Below, one piece after another: positions 24,336 to 36,880 of a stretch of DNA of 64,000 bases. The stretch comes from Quercus robur (Eukaryota; Streptophyta; Magnoliopsida; Fagales; Fagaceae): positions 54,042,290-54,106,289 of the forward strand of contig NC_065541.1 of the NCBI RefSeq assembly GCF_932294415.1, read 5' to 3'. Made by a program: the position numbers and the translations under genes. The notes under the pieces were generated by a model. The model was given only the letters and a program-made list of their open reading frames with translations. It was not told the DNA's origin and made no database searches. The first letter of the stretch is position 1. Each line of letters starts with the position of its first letter.

Positions 24336-25304
24336 AGAAAAAAGAAAAAAAAAGGAAGATGAGATAGACTTAGTCTGGCAGTGTCAACTTGCTGTACTAC
24401 AATGCAATTTAACACAATTCTCAAGTGGAAGAGTATCTGACCAACCCTTCTGAAAAGAAATGGTGAAAGAGTGTAGATACGACACTAATTGTTTAATGAA
24501 TGGTTACTTTCAATAATAAACTTGGCAGAGATCGGTCCAAAAAACTTGTGCGCACTGGACCCGTTAAGATATGGACATGAGATAACTTGTTCATATCTCA
24601 ACTGATATAAAGCATTGGATACAAGAGGATTCCACAGTACACTTCTCAATAACATAAATATCCACGTCTTTGTCATGACTCATGCAGAATCATCATCAAC
24701 TTACTATGAAATGATTGCCTTGTATTGGTTAAAGTTATCCTAATATAATATTGATGTCAAGAAGCAACGAAAAAAATAAGGGACTGTGGCACCTTGATTA
24801 ATGGTCCCATCACTTGAGCTAATTAACATTTTATTTGTCTTAATTGGACAAGAAGCTGATTTGTTTTCAGAAAACAGTTCTAACAAGAATGCGACTACTA
24901 TGACCATGAGAATATACTATAATATATGTTTGGCATTGCTTTATCACTCACATGAACCGCCAATCCACAAAAGTCACTGCAACTTCCATGTGTCTTTTTC
25001 ATCCGACTAGGCAAACTTTGTTTCATTTAGAGAGAAAATGATGGATTTAGCCTATCACTAATTAGAGGCAGCTTCGTCAGTTTTCTCTCTGATAATGACC
25101 CAAATGTTAAAAACCAGGAAGTGATAACACCATGACTGAAAAGCAACATAAAAAATAAGTAAGAAGCGTCGTTCAAGAATTCACCTATATAACTTTGGAC
25201 CTGCTCCGATCGTTTTAATTGAAAACCTTGTATAAAGATTTTTTTTTTTTTTTTTTGGGTGTATTTTCTAGTGTTTAATAGCATCATAAATTATTTTTAG
25301 AGAT
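24336..25304. other. Intergenic, nothing recognised
   Basis: Less AT-rich than the flanks near 24520-24680, but no frame or family that I can support on either strand. A poly-T run lies at 25239-25255. Confidence 0.5.
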
Positions 25305-25305
25305 T

Positions 25306-25410
25306 GTGGGTTTTAGTTATCTCAACTAGTAAAGTTTTTTATGGTTATATAAGAGATTTGGAATTTATCAGGAGTGGACGCCATAAATTTAAACTCTCTA
25401 AAAAAAAATT
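25306..25410 (+). repeat. SINE family 1, internally deleted copy
   Basis: The head matches 17705 on (tgggttttagttatctcaac, then gttatataagagatttgg), but the central part including the B box is missing. The 3' end (ggagtggacgccataaattt, aaactctctaaaaaa) is kept. Confidence 0.7.
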
Positions 25411-26569
25411 ATTTTCAGAGATTGTTTTCAACAATTTTTTTTTTCAAAAAACAACTTTATCTCATAGTAAACTAAATAAGGGAAATTATGAGATTGTTTT
25501 TCAATTCATTTAAGGTTATTACCAAACATAGGAAAATAAGACAGTTTTATAAGAAATATAATGACTCATAAAGATGTGCATGCTTTACATCATCGCTGGA
25601 ACAAATAGAGTCATAAGATATTAAAATGTACATGCGTCACATAATTATGAATGAATTTCATAAAGGGCAAATATGTACATCAAATGCATAAGATTTTATT
25701 CTGAATGCCACAACAATTTCTTATTGCCTCGTGACATAATCAGAAATGGCTAAAGATAATCCGAACCGCTCGCATTGTGCATATATATTTAATCGATAGC
25801 GATTTTCACAAAGGTTTTATTTTTTATCCCTGAAACAGCAGAAAGACTAAACTACTCTAATGGCTGTCCAATTAGATTGGCACTGGCTTGATTCAACTCT
25901 TTTCTTCTATAGGACCAGGGTTTGATAGGAACTCTAATAATATTTAATTAGGTACGGTAATATAGTCTTTATTTGTTTGTTTGTTGGTTGGTTTGTTTGT
26001 TTGTTTGTTTTGTTTTTTTTTTTTTTTTTTTTTTTTTAATTTTTTATATATGAGAAAACATAGTCTTTATTTTATATTATATGATATATTCCCTATCAAT
26101 GTATAAACAAAAGTGTACATACACTTCCCCCATAAAAAATAATATTAATAATAAAAAATTATTAAAAAAAAAAAAAAAAAGTGTACACACACACTTGCAT
26201 GCCAAACAGCCAAAGGATCTCTTGACCTAGTGGACTGGCGCCTCCAGCTTCTCCCAAAGGAATTTGACTTCTCAGAGCAAATTAAAGTCGTATCTATATA
26301 TCGGTACTTGAATTACTTGGCCTTTCGATCGTTTCATTAAGCAGAGTATATATGAAAGAGGACAAAACTCACTTTATAAAACTATATATAGATATAACAT
26401 ATGTTATGATAATAACAGTAACAATAACAATAATTACTTCTCTCGAAATTTAAAGGAATGAAACTTTTTCCCAAAATTTAAAGGGAATGACACTTTCCTT
26501 ATTTGAGATTTGAAGAAATTCGACATATTAATTAGTCACTCAGTTAACAACAGTAACAGAATATTCCAA

Positions 26570-26620
<51 letters not shown>

Positions 26621-27485
26621 CAAGCCCTAATTACCATGGTTAGTGAAAGCTTTTTGGATTAAATATATCAATTCCTTTTCTCCAAAATTCTATATTAAAA
26701 AAAAAAAAAAAAAAAAAAAAGAGAGAGAGAGAGAGAATGAAAATTTATTTTGCACAATCCCAGTACTAGTAGCAATTAGCAACTCCAAGCAGGTATATAT
26801 GGTGAACTGCTTTGGGTTTAAAGTTGATACACTAGTGTAATTTTTTTTTTTTTGGTTTATTCCATTAGGAATTAAGGGGGTGTTTTATGCTTTTTTTTCC
26901 TGACTTATTTAATAAATTTGAGTGTTTTCTCTGATTTTTCTATTTTTTTCAAAAGCTTCATTCGGTTACTGTTCACCATAAATGCCTAGAGTTGCTTATT
27001 ACTCGTGTTGTGCAAATAATTTACTAGTAGAAGTATTTTTTGTGGGTAAGTTTGTTGATAAGGAATGGTAATATTTAGCCCAAAAAACTCTTATGGGTCA
27101 TATATAACTATAGGGCTTGGTCAAGGAATGTTTTCAAATTTTGGAATATTTAGTTATTAATTTACAATAGAATGATAAATTAATGCGTAGATTTTCTTCA
27201 AATCTCAAGGGAATGGAATGTTATTTCCCTTAAGTTTTGGAGCGAAGTATCATTCCTTCAAATATTATGGAAGATTTTTGTAATATATCTTAATAATAAT
27301 AATAATAATAAATATTCTTTAATTTTCAAAGTTATAAAGAGTATTAAATTATTATATGTTACTCAAAACCAATTATAACTCACCCTTTTATAGGATTAAA
27401 TGAATCCAACAATAAACAAATTCTATGTATAGTCTTTTTTACAATTCTCTTATTTGGAGTTTTTCTTAATATATTAAGTAAAAAA
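25411..27485. other. AT-rich intergenic with long homopolymers
   Basis: Contains (GTTT)n then poly-T near 25974-26038, a 43-base poly-A at 26573-26615 and a poly-A plus (GA)n at 26697-26737. No gene seen. Confidence 0.6.
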
Positions 27486-28665
27486 GATGGGTTCAAATTA
27501 TACCTGGTGTAACTCTAAAGAGTAACATTTTTTTTAAAATCATTGAATTTAAGTAGATCCAACGGTCAAAAAAAGACCTTAATTAATGCTAATATTTTGA
27601 TTAGGATCTTATTAATTATCCCTCATTTGTTATATTTTATATCTATCTCTAAACCCAAAAAAAGTGTTATATTTGACTCTCTCTCTACGTTTCTCTCACT
27701 GTCTATCATAGCAAACCTTGAAGCTTGTTCATCCACAGATTCTTCAATACCCTATGAAATTTCAGATAGAGATGTAGAGTTCTTATCACTCACAGGACCA
27801 CTAACATAGCTTGTAGTCACTCCAAAATCAACACCAAAACTTCCAAAATTCAACTTGGTTATTTCAGATTCTCCATGGATTGTAAAATTGGTTGTTGCTG
27901 CCTGTATTCCTTAAATTGGTAAGTCAGTCCGTATGTAATCCAAGGTAGATGATTTTTATTCTTATTTGGGGCATGTGTACTTTTAAATAAGAGTTTGTTG
28001 ATTTGGTTATCCAATTAATTTTAAAAAAATAATAATAATAAAAAAGAAAAAAGAAGAGTTTGCTGATTTGTAAGCTAAGTTATGGTTGTAATAATTATTT
28101 GATGTTTTCTGAACATTGTATATGTGTTTTGCTACTTGAAAACTATAGATTTTGTCATTTTTTGTCTCTATTGCCTAGTTGATTTTCTTATGAATGAATT
28201 ATTGCCATTGTAGGCATGTGTTTTTGTCAATCTTCTTGTTGGAGGAGTTACATCTTCCACAACGTCAGCTTGTTATTCTTCCAAACCATATCCATGTCCC
28301 TGAGTTTGAAAGAACCAAGTTGATTTTTGGAAGTTTTGGTGCTGATTTTGGAGTGACTACAAGTTGTGTTAGTGGTCCTGAGAGTGACAAGAGCTCTACA
28401 TCTCTATCTGAAATTTCACAGGGTATTAAAGAATCTGTGGATGAAGAGGCTTCAAGATTTGCTATGATAGACAGTGAGAGAAACGTTGAGAGAGAGAGAG
28501 TCAGAAGTAACACTTTTTTAGGGTTTAAAGATAGGTATAAAATATAATAAATGAGGGATAATTAATGAGATCTTAATCAAAATATTAGCATTAATGAGGG
28601 TCTTTTTTGACCGTTGGATCTATTTAAATCCAATGGTTTAAAAAATGTGTAACTTGAACCCATCT
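27486..28665. mobile_element. Long-inverted-repeat element carrying a captured gene fragment
   Basis: Arms of about 360-410 bp (27486-27895 and about 28275-28665) are inverted copies around a loop of about 380 bp. The ends read gatgggttcaa / ttgaacccatc. The left arm has an extra segment near 27505-27530, about 25 bp, missing on the right. The inner part of both arms is coding-like (see 28214). No matching target duplication was found, so Mutator-like or foldback class is a guess. A transcript through both arms would fold into a long hairpin. Confidence 0.75.
28214..28547 (+). pseudogene. Captured exon, GBF-interacting-protein-1-like
   Basis: Open from an AG splice acceptor-like site (ttgccattgtag, 28213) to a stop at 28545. 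The peptide has ILPNHIHVPEFERTK and IFGSFGADFG followed by SGPESDKSS. That order (NHxxVPE, then FGSFG, then GPESDKSS) resembles a conserved stretch in plant GBF-interacting protein 1-like proteins, judged from memory. The kept intron end shows the copy came from genomic DNA. An opposite copy with one stop lies at about 27640-27895. The 3' part of this frame is TIR sequence, not the original gene. Confidence 0.55.
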
Positions 28666-30410
28666 CTAATTAAAAATATGCATTTTATAAATACTTTTTC
28701 ATGAAATTTATTGCACATTGTAAGGATTAGCGAATAGTAATAATAAAAGAGCAAGACTTAGGTACAGTATTTATGTGATGTTTCTTAAGTTCTCATCTTA
28801 AGATTTTGTCATGTGACTTTTTTCTCATGGGATGAAAATGTATTTTTTAGTTAAGTCCCCACATGATAAAATCTTGAAAGGAGAATCTAAAGAATAACAC
28901 ATAAAGTACTGTACATAAGTTTTGTCCATAATGAAAATAGAATCTTTTGAACTTTTCTTTAAATCCTCCTTATGATACCACATAGCCTTTTGAAGGCTCA
29001 TATTTTCCACACCAATCATCACTATATATAAAATAGGCAGTAACTCGTGTATTGCATGAGAAACTTGAACAATTTTTTTTTTTTTTTTTTCATTTTATAT
29101 TCGCTAAATATGGAATTTAATAACTATATTACTTATTAATTAGCATTTATTATAATTGGGTTTATATATCAAACTATCTATTCCACAATTTAAAGAAAGT
29201 ATAATGTGAGAGGATTTTATTGAAGGGTGTAAGTATAGGAAGTTTTCTTGGTATCCTTATAGAATTTTAAACTTGTTATATGTCAGTTCACACACCAATC
29301 AGAACTTATTGTTGTATTAGACTAAAATGATTGAACACTAATATTTTTTTTATTTAATTGGTTTTTAGTTTTCAAAGATATATAAAGATTGTTGGAGGTA
29401 AACCCGTTAGAATTCACCAATATTCTGTTAGTTCTATTAGTCTAAAGCAACTCATCCTAAACATATACTAAAAACTCATCGCTAGCTAAATTATTTATTC
29501 TCTTATATTTATTTACAAGGCCATGTTCAAGTTACATACAGTATTACCCATTAGAATTCACCATTATTCTATTATTTCACCTCCATCACCTTGAACCTGA
29601 ATTGGTTGAGAGAGAACCCACAACATATTTTAAAACCCTTGAACCAAAGTGGTATAATGCTAGCAAAAATTTTACCAAAAACAAAAATGAAAATAATATT
29701 AGCAAAATTACACTAAGGAGAACAGAATCTATCAAGCAGATGTAGGTATTATTTCTGCTAGAAAATTTAGTCACACTTCAAAATCAGTGGGTAATGCACG
29801 TCAGTAAATTATATAGAGATATATTTGTGTGTACATTTATCATTTTATGAATTATAAATTATTTTTTTTCCTACATATTAGTTAGAACTGTGCATGATGC
29901 ACCTTGCTATGTTCTAATCATAGAAAGGTCCCATCTGTTCATGTTAAGAATTAGTCTCAAAATTGGTTGCGACACCTAACTACCCAAGCGTAGCATGTGA
30001 ACCTAGAATTGTCACTCAAGTAAATAGTATATACATTATGGTGCAAAAAATATAAGATTCATAAACTCTCTGCATTTAGAAAATGTCTCACATCAATGCG
30101 TTCCTATAGAAAATGCCAAACCTCTTTCTATGATGAGAGTCACATTCAGTTCTAATCAAGTTGACAGCTGAACCATGTTAAGTATGAAGTATGAACAGAT
30201 TAGTGTCGTGGGTATTCATATTTGCTTTTGTAAACAAAGGCTAAAAAGCCACAAGCTGCGTATCTAATTGAAACTGGTTTTCTATAAATTTCCCTTAACC
30301 CCGCAAAGTCAGATACTGCCAATATTGCAATAGTCTAAAGATGGAGAGCTTCCCACGTGGTACTCTCTTAATAAATTTCTCTTTATAATGATTAATGAAC
30401 ATAACCGTTC

Positions 30411-30447
<37 letters not shown>

Positions 30448-30912
30448 GGGGGTGGCAACTAGAAGTTATTAAAAGCCATACATTTGTCAATATGTGAACG
30501 AAACAAAACATCAAATTAATACGAACATATAACAAAATAAGATGTCTATGTAGTATCTAAAGAGCACCAAGTTTATAAATTTAAAACTATCCAAATTTAT
30601 AAGCATTTAAAAATATTTTAGTTTTTCAAATTTATTAATAATTATATGATGGTTCTTTATCAAAATTTCAAAACTATCAGCACTGAAATTTGCAAAAAGC
30701 TACAAACCCTGGGCACCCATACCTACCAATATGAATCAACAAAAATGACTAACATATGCTAAATTTGCAATACATTGAAGTTTGAGATTCAAAACTTAAT
30801 GAGAAATTCAAATTCATGTGAAGTCTAAACTACACCTTAGAGACTTGTTTTCATGACATATTGGCAAAAAATAAAACGCGAAAAAAAAGAGACTTAATTA
30901 TCTAATGCATAC
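28666..30912. other. AT-rich intergenic, nothing recognised
   Basis: About 2.2 kb with poly-T runs (29070-29089 and 30418-30445). Short open frames only, none of them supported. Confidence 0.55.
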
Positions 30913-31018
30913 TAGATATTTATTGCACTCTTTTAAAAAAAAAAAAAAATTATTACTTATCAATATAGATATTTATTGCACTCTTTTAAAAAAAAATTAT
31001 TACTTGTCAAAATAACTA
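30913..31018. repeat. Tandem duplication of about 53 bp
   Basis: tagatatttattgcactctt followed by an A run and ttattactt.tcaa occurs at 30913 and again at 30966, differing mainly in A-run length. Confidence 0.8.
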
Positions 31019-31245
31019 TAACTACATATAATATAAATATATATTCAAAAATGTAAAAAGTTTACTCATATAGTAGAACATATATTTTTTTATAAAACGT
31101 GAGATGCATATATAAATTTTCTGGAAATGTAGATGTAAAAGAAAGATTAGTGAAGCCGTGAATTAATCCAAATACTGTAATTCTTTAGTTGTTTTTGTGG
31201 GATCCTCGGCAACAACCGGCCATTAACCTTTATCAAAAACCATGA

Positions 31246-31276
<31 letters not shown>

Positions 31277-31489
31277 CATTGAAGATATTTTTTTAGTAGA
31301 AGATCGATAAATACATACCTATAACGTTGCTAGGTATGGTAGTTAGAAGAAGAGGATTTGTCTTGAGAATTTGGGGATGGTGAATTTGACCACACCAAGA
31401 AAAATGTATAAAAATTTCATTGGATAGAATTTAAAATTGTATTGAAATTAGATTTTTAATCAATTTAAGAATTATAAGAAAGGGCTAAT

Positions 31490-32310
31490 TATTGATGGTG
31501 GTGGGAAGAAAAAGTTGATAAGAATTGTGGGAAGAGGAAGCCCGAAGAGAGGGAATCACCAAGTGGAATCCACCCGAGGGGCAATTGGGCCAAAGTTATT
31601 CATTAAATCAGGCTCAACTCAATCAGGACCATTAAGTCAGGGAAATAGAGGAGGACAATCCGCCCGAGGGGCCTGAAGAGCAGACACTTCTCGAGAGGCC
31701 AGAGGCAAGCCACCAAGGCCATAAGGTTGAAGGCCGAGGAGAGGATCCTAGTGAAGTATAAGTAAGGACAGGAGGAAAATTCCAAATCAAGCATCCAACA
31801 CCTCCACATTCGATACACTATACTAACTCAGCTTACCACATTAATGGCAAAATGACCCTTGAATTGTGCCCCCATAGCCTACAGCCTACTCTACCACCAC
31901 CTGCAAGGCAAGGATTAGACAGATATCTTAGGAAAGGTTGATAGCCCTCTAAATGGAAGGCTGAGATGCAATCCAAACAACTATATATAGGAAGGGAGGT
32001 CCTCCTTGAAGGAGGATCAAAAAAAGTTCAAAGAGAGAAAGTAATCATTGTGAAACCGAGAAGTGTATTTCTAAAGAACCCTTGCTTCTCAAATAGCCCA
32101 AGGAAGAACTTAAATAAGAATTTATCTCTCCCTGTTATATATAATTCTTTACAGAAATTGTTATCCTTGCCACTTTTTTTGCTCTAATTACAAAATTGTG
32201 GCTATAAGAACTTGACCAACCACTTTTACAAATTAGTTGTATTAGGCCTTCATCGTAACCCAGACTCATCCAAGTTGGGCCAGGTTGCTAGTTTTCCCCC
32301 TTATAGGAAT
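31490..32310 (+). repeat. Solo-LTR-like block, gypsy type
   Basis: Non-coding block with G/A-rich motifs (cccgaggggc twice, 31571 and 31661), the ccacattaatggcaaaatga word shared with the LTRs at 7742 and 11630, a TATA-like tatatatagg near 31983, and a T-rich end. Boundaries are approximate and no target duplication is visible. Confidence 0.5.
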
Positions 32311-33368
32311 AATAAAGGTGGGGGTTTATTAAAAAAACATTTAAAAGAAGAAGAGCTGCGTATTAAAACAAGTTGTCACATTTCTACGTATTACAGTAGT
32401 CGAAATAAAATAAAAAGGAACAAAAATCGATAAACTTCAGTTATAGATATAACCCTTAATAGAAAAAGAAAAAAAGTGATAGAAAAAAAATGTTGAAAAT
32501 TTTCACAATGTGATATAGTAACCAAAATAAATTAAAATTAAAATAAAATAAAAAGCAAAGGAAAGGAAAAAAAAAAAGATAAAATTCATTAATAAATTAA
32601 CCTTAATAGAAAAAAAAATGTTGATAATAACAACAATTAAGTTTGTGTCATTCTAAAAAATTGATAAGGCAATACAGGAAAGCTTGACAACTAAATAATA
32701 ATTTGGCACTAATAGTTTTTAAGCCCAACTTTTATTATATAATATATGATATTTATCATTATTTGTAATTTCAATTTTTATTTTTATTTTTATTTATAGC
32801 TATATTTGTATTTTTTTTTTTTTTTTTTGTGTAAGCTATATTTGTAAATTTAATTCTACTATTGTTTATTATTTTTACTTTTATTTTCCTAGGGCTCTCA
32901 ATTTCAACATGTAGTTTAAGAAAAACCAATTCACTTTTGCTCTCAATTTTACTTTGTGCTCGATTGTCTCATTTCTCTATGAGAATTGTAGTCCAACGGT
33001 TAGAAACGGGCCTTGGGAAATTAAATGAGAATTTGGATGTGGAAACAGGCCTGGGGCAGAGCCGCAGATAGAATGTTTTAACATTGGGTTTGGTCGAGTT
33101 CAACCTCATATGGGCTTTGTTTGGTTGAATCTGATTGGAGTTATTATAAATATGAATTGGGCTTCAGTTTAAATTGTCATTCTACTGCTAGTGCTTACCA
33201 AAGAGACATGACCAAAATAGAGCCTATATAGGCTATAATAACATTTAAGGGCCGAAGTACCTATTGACCGTAATAAAACTTACCAAAGTTCCTAATGCTT
33301 ATTATTCTATTAGACTTAAGTGATAGTCTAATGATAATAATATTTTTTATTACATCCTAGTTATCCGT
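32311..33368. other. AT-rich intergenic, nothing recognised
   Basis: Very A/T-rich with homopolymers (for example 32811-32828). No gene supported. Confidence 0.55.
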
Positions 33369-33794
33369 TTATGTATATATTATATCTCTTTCAATTGATT
33401 TTAGTCTTTCATCAATTTTTTTCTTTAAACTATTATACTTCTTGTCTGTTTTTCCTTTTACTTTTACTACACTATCACTATTGGTCTTTTCTTTTAAATT
33501 ACCATTATTATTGTTTTTCCTACCTTTGTTGACTTTTCCTATCTCATCCTTTGTTTCAAGTTTCCTACGTAGAGATTCTTTAAAAGCACTATTTTCTTTT
33601 AACATGTCATTGCTTATAACTTTCCCTACATCTTCTTTTGTCTTTAACTTTCTACATATCTTTTCACTATTCTGTCTTCCAGTCATTTCTTTTGTTTTGT
33701 CTTGTACTATAGTATTAGTCTTTTCTTGTTCTATCTCTTCTTTTAACTTCCTACGTGGAGATTCTTCAAGAGTACCATTTTCTTTCTTTAACAC
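33369..33794 (-). other. 141-codon Lys/Glu-rich open frame of unknown nature
   Basis: Uninterrupted minus-strand frame. The peptide is very hydrophilic (Lys, Glu, Asn, Asp), predicted coiled-coil or disordered, and has an internal imperfect repeat: the unit LRRKLETKDEIGKV has relatives at PRRKLKEEIEQEK and CRKLKTKEDVGKV. Repeats that keep the frame argue mildly for real coding history. The opposite strand is also open but reads as hydrophobic Ser/Phe/Leu, an expected mirror. No family recognised. It lies just before a primer-binding-site-like motif. Confidence 0.3.
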
Positions 33795-33869
33795 TTCTTT
33801 TACTCTTTTTTCATTATTTGTCGTTATTATGCTTCTATATTATTGATGTGCTCTCTCCTGGGTAGTTAA

Positions 33870-34320
33870 TGGTATCAGAGCCATGGATGGTAGGTATATG
33901 AGTTTTATTTCTTTGCAATTAAGAAGTTACTAAGAATTTTATTACTGCATAGCCACTACTTGGTCCTTGTTAGCGTTAGTTAGCCTAAAGACTCGTTGGC
34001 AAACCATAGTTTCGAGTTGGTCAGCCCGTGATGTTAAGCCGACGGACAGGCGTTGTTTGGGTGGTCCCGCAATGGAGTTTCCCGGGGAGGTGGTCCCGAT
34101 AGCAAGGATACTAATGGTTAGTAATAGTTCCGCCAGTAATTACTAATTGCTTGGAAATAGAATAAATACATTTATCAGCTCATCATCTGTTTGCTTGTTC
34201 ACACTTAGGTTAGGCACACACTAATTTGAAACATGGACTATGATGATATAGATTATGATGAAGGTTATAGCATGAAAGATATAGGTTATAATTGGTCAAA
34301 TAGTGATATGGATTATGGTT
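33870..34320 (+). mobile_element. tRNA-Met-type primer-binding motif with leader-like sequence (retroelement fossil)
   Basis: TGGTATCAGAGCCATGG at 33870-33886 is the standard primer-binding site for initiator tRNA-Met, used by Copia-type retrotransposons and by plant pararetroviruses. About 350 bp of leader-like, GC-richer sequence with repeated ggtggtcccg words (34060 and 34089) follow, then a short acidic Tyr/Asp-rich frame near 34234. No polymerase is seen in this window. The family cannot be settled and the piece is incomplete. Confidence 0.4.
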
Positions 34321-34326
34321 CGAACC

Positions 34327-36459
34327 TGTAGGGGCCTTTTTTGTGTATTGCGTTGGGCTGGGCTGCCTCCTGCGGTAATGGGCCCGAATGTTTCTGAGTA
34401 AGGGAGTTGAGACCGGTTCAACTGTAACTCAACTTGGGCCAGTTTGTGCACAAACTATGCCTCATCTGCCAGGAGTATGCTTACGGCAAGTAGAATTGTT
34501 TCAGATGAGTTACGACAGGCAGACATAATAATAATAACAAAACAGAGTACTCTGACTATTTAATGAAAAATGTCCAAGTAATCCCTACTTATAAAACATA
34601 ATTACAGTCGTGATAATGTCATTTACAAAGAAAGTAAAGGAGAAAGAAAGTAATATGAACTAATCAAGAATGGGCATAAAGTCAAGTTTAAGTTTGGTCC
34701 GCAAAAGCAAAACCAAAGAGGGGAGAACGCCTTCTCTCAATACAAATAATCTCCCAGAAAAAGATCCTACCGTAGGGATTAATGGTTTTGAGGGAGTCGG
34801 ACCTGAATGGTTAATGCCCAAAAGGAATCCTTATTATGTTTTGGAAGAGAGCAGGATTTGAAGGGGGAGAGAGGGAAATCGACTTACTGGTGCATGCCCA
34901 TTGTATTATCTCTCTTTTTTCCTCTATTTCCTCTCTCCTTTCCTCTGTTTTCTCTCTTATCTTTTTCTTTTCTTTCTCTTGTTTTCTTTTACTCTGCTTT
35001 CTTTTACTCCGTGAATACCCTCTATTTTTCCATCTCCTTTTCAGGGCACGGCAAGGGTTCTTTTATAGTGCCTGCCGTGACCAGATTTTACCACTTTGCC
35101 CCTTAACCGCATTTGTCTGGTCTGGGCGTACTTGCCGACCACCAAAGGGTTCGTCTGTGTGCCACTCACCCTTGCCAGACAAAGGCAGGTTTGTTTCATT
35201 CGTCAATCCACCGTAGCACTCTTACCTGCCACGGCGTAAATGCTTTCTCTCTCTTTCCCTCAAGGTATGCACCTAACGGTTCCCCCCTCAACCTTGCCTC
35301 TTTTGGGTGGTCTATCATCCCAGCAAGACGTACCTCCCAAAAGGGCTTGGACAGGAGCCACAAAATAGGTCTTTTCCCCTCTCCCCACCACCAAACCATA
35401 CCCCCTTTACCTTTTACCTCTGGCCCATGACCCCATCACGTCTCATATTGGCTGGGTACAGGCTGGTGGTGCTTGGGCCTTGCGCGTGCTTTCCTTTTAG
35501 ATATGTCCAAAAATCTGCCTACTGTTCATGCGTTTGCGGTGATCTGGAGGCTCGCTGTCCGTGTTTTTTGACCTCTTATTGGGCTTTTCTTTGTTTTCCC
35601 GCTCCATTCAAAAGCTGGACTTTGTCTGATGATGGGCCTTACATTTCTTTGGCCCACTCTTTGGTTTTCTTTATTTCTTGCAATGTTGTACTATTATTCC
35701 TGCCGTAATAACTTAATCCTGCTGGGTCTCTTTTGGGCCAGCTGTTTATTCCTTATCTCAGTGGCTTGACATGACCACTGTTTGCTTTTACTTATGGGCT
35801 TCTATGTCCCTTTGGGTTTTCCTTTGGGCATCCACGGTCCGTTTACTTTCTTTGGGCTTCCTCAGCCCATTTGCTAATTCCACACTCCCATGAGTTTTTT
35901 ACTAATTTCATTGGGCTTCCCTGATCCAATAACCTTATTATCATCTTTGGGGTTTATGGGCCTGCCATAAACCCCTTACTTTCTTAGTTTACATTACATT
36001 GGGTCTGCGGCGGCCCTTTCTCGCTTTTCTACCTCATACACTGCCCATGAGATGCTATTTCTTTCTTTCCGGGCTTCTTTGAGCTCACTTGCCTCTTCAA
36101 GACCCACTTGTTTATTTCTTGGGCATGTGATCCATTATTCCTACCGTTTGGGCCTAATGGTTTTGTTGCCTACTTTGTCAATTCTTCATTGCCCTTATTA
36201 TTGGGCTTTCTTTCTCACAAATGGCCCTCATTAGAACCTATGTCAAACAAAAATTTACCATTCGACAATATATTTGTCCTTAGGAAAGTAACTTATGAAC
36301 AAAAATTGTATAATATTATAAGATAGATAATCGAAATATGTGAATTATATAGAAAGGAAAATTCTAGCCTTCAGCACCTAAGGGCATAGAATCATCTCTT
36401 CCGAGAGTCTTTTTAATAGGTTTCAGGGATTATGTTAGGGTGCAATTACATCCCCAACA
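34327..36459 (-). repeat. LTR-like non-coding block, 2.1 kb
   Basis: Its ends are inverted (tgtagggg at 34327, ccccaaca at 36459) and the whole block is less AT-rich than its surroundings, with many gggcc and gggctt words. Read on the minus strand it starts tgttggggatgtaattgcac, a typical LTR start. No polymerase coding inside and no target duplication (flanks gaacc and atcct). Most likely a solo LTR of a large element; a non-coding retrotransposon derivative is possible. Confidence 0.5.
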
Positions 36460-36539
36460 ATCCTTAACTCATAATAAAACATTCAAAATCAAAATGTCTA
36501 CTCATGAAATAATCTCTCCTAATACGTTCTGCATCAATT

Positions 36540-36880
36540 TCTTCTTACTTTCTTTCCAAATACGTGATCTAATTGAAATAGATTTTTAGGAACATCAAGC
36601 TCATTCTCAAACACATCCGAACCAGCACCTCCAACCTATCATTGTACTAGATTAAAGCCATTCCTTCTCATCGAATATAGCCCAACATCCTCTTTTTTTT
36701 TTTTTGAGAAAACCCAACATCCTCTTTTAACAATGATTTATACCTTCTCAGGCTTCCCTAGTGCTGAAAATATATTGTTATAATGCCTTGTTTGGCCATA
36801 TAATGTACAATACATGAAAATAGCTACATTATCTGCCATATTTAGGTAAAGGCTATAGCTTGTTGCAATGTTGCTATCTT
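36540..36880 (-). pseudogene. HPR3-like exon 2 relic
   Basis: Minus-strand sequence aligns along its length with exon 2 of the neighbouring HPR3 genes. The best part (36650-36560) reads GGAGSDVFENELDVPKNLF, against GGAGLDVFENEPDVPKELF in copy A, so the catalytic Glu is still visible but the following Pro is Leu. Similarity continues faintly to about 36880 with many indels and stops. A tiny poly-T insertion (36697-36712) interrupts it. No exon 1 partner seen. This is the oldest member of the HPR3 cluster. Confidence 0.72.
36713..36728. repeat. Target-site-like duplication around a 16-bp poly-T/gagaaaa insert
   Basis: cccaacatcctctttt at 36681-36696 is repeated at 36713-36728, enclosing a T run plus gagaaaa. 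It looks like the footprint of a severely truncated retro-insertion (poly-A tail in reverse). Confidence 0.65.

Noticed and set aside
33442-33846. Plus-strand hydrophobic 134-codon frame
   Set aside because: Mirror of the Lys/Glu-rich minus-strand frame; Ser/Phe/Leu content is what the complement of AAG/GAA codons gives.
34807-35708. Several overlapping 60-130-codon frames
   Set aside because: They lie in an LTR-like non-coding block, overlap in different frames and have no recognisable domain.
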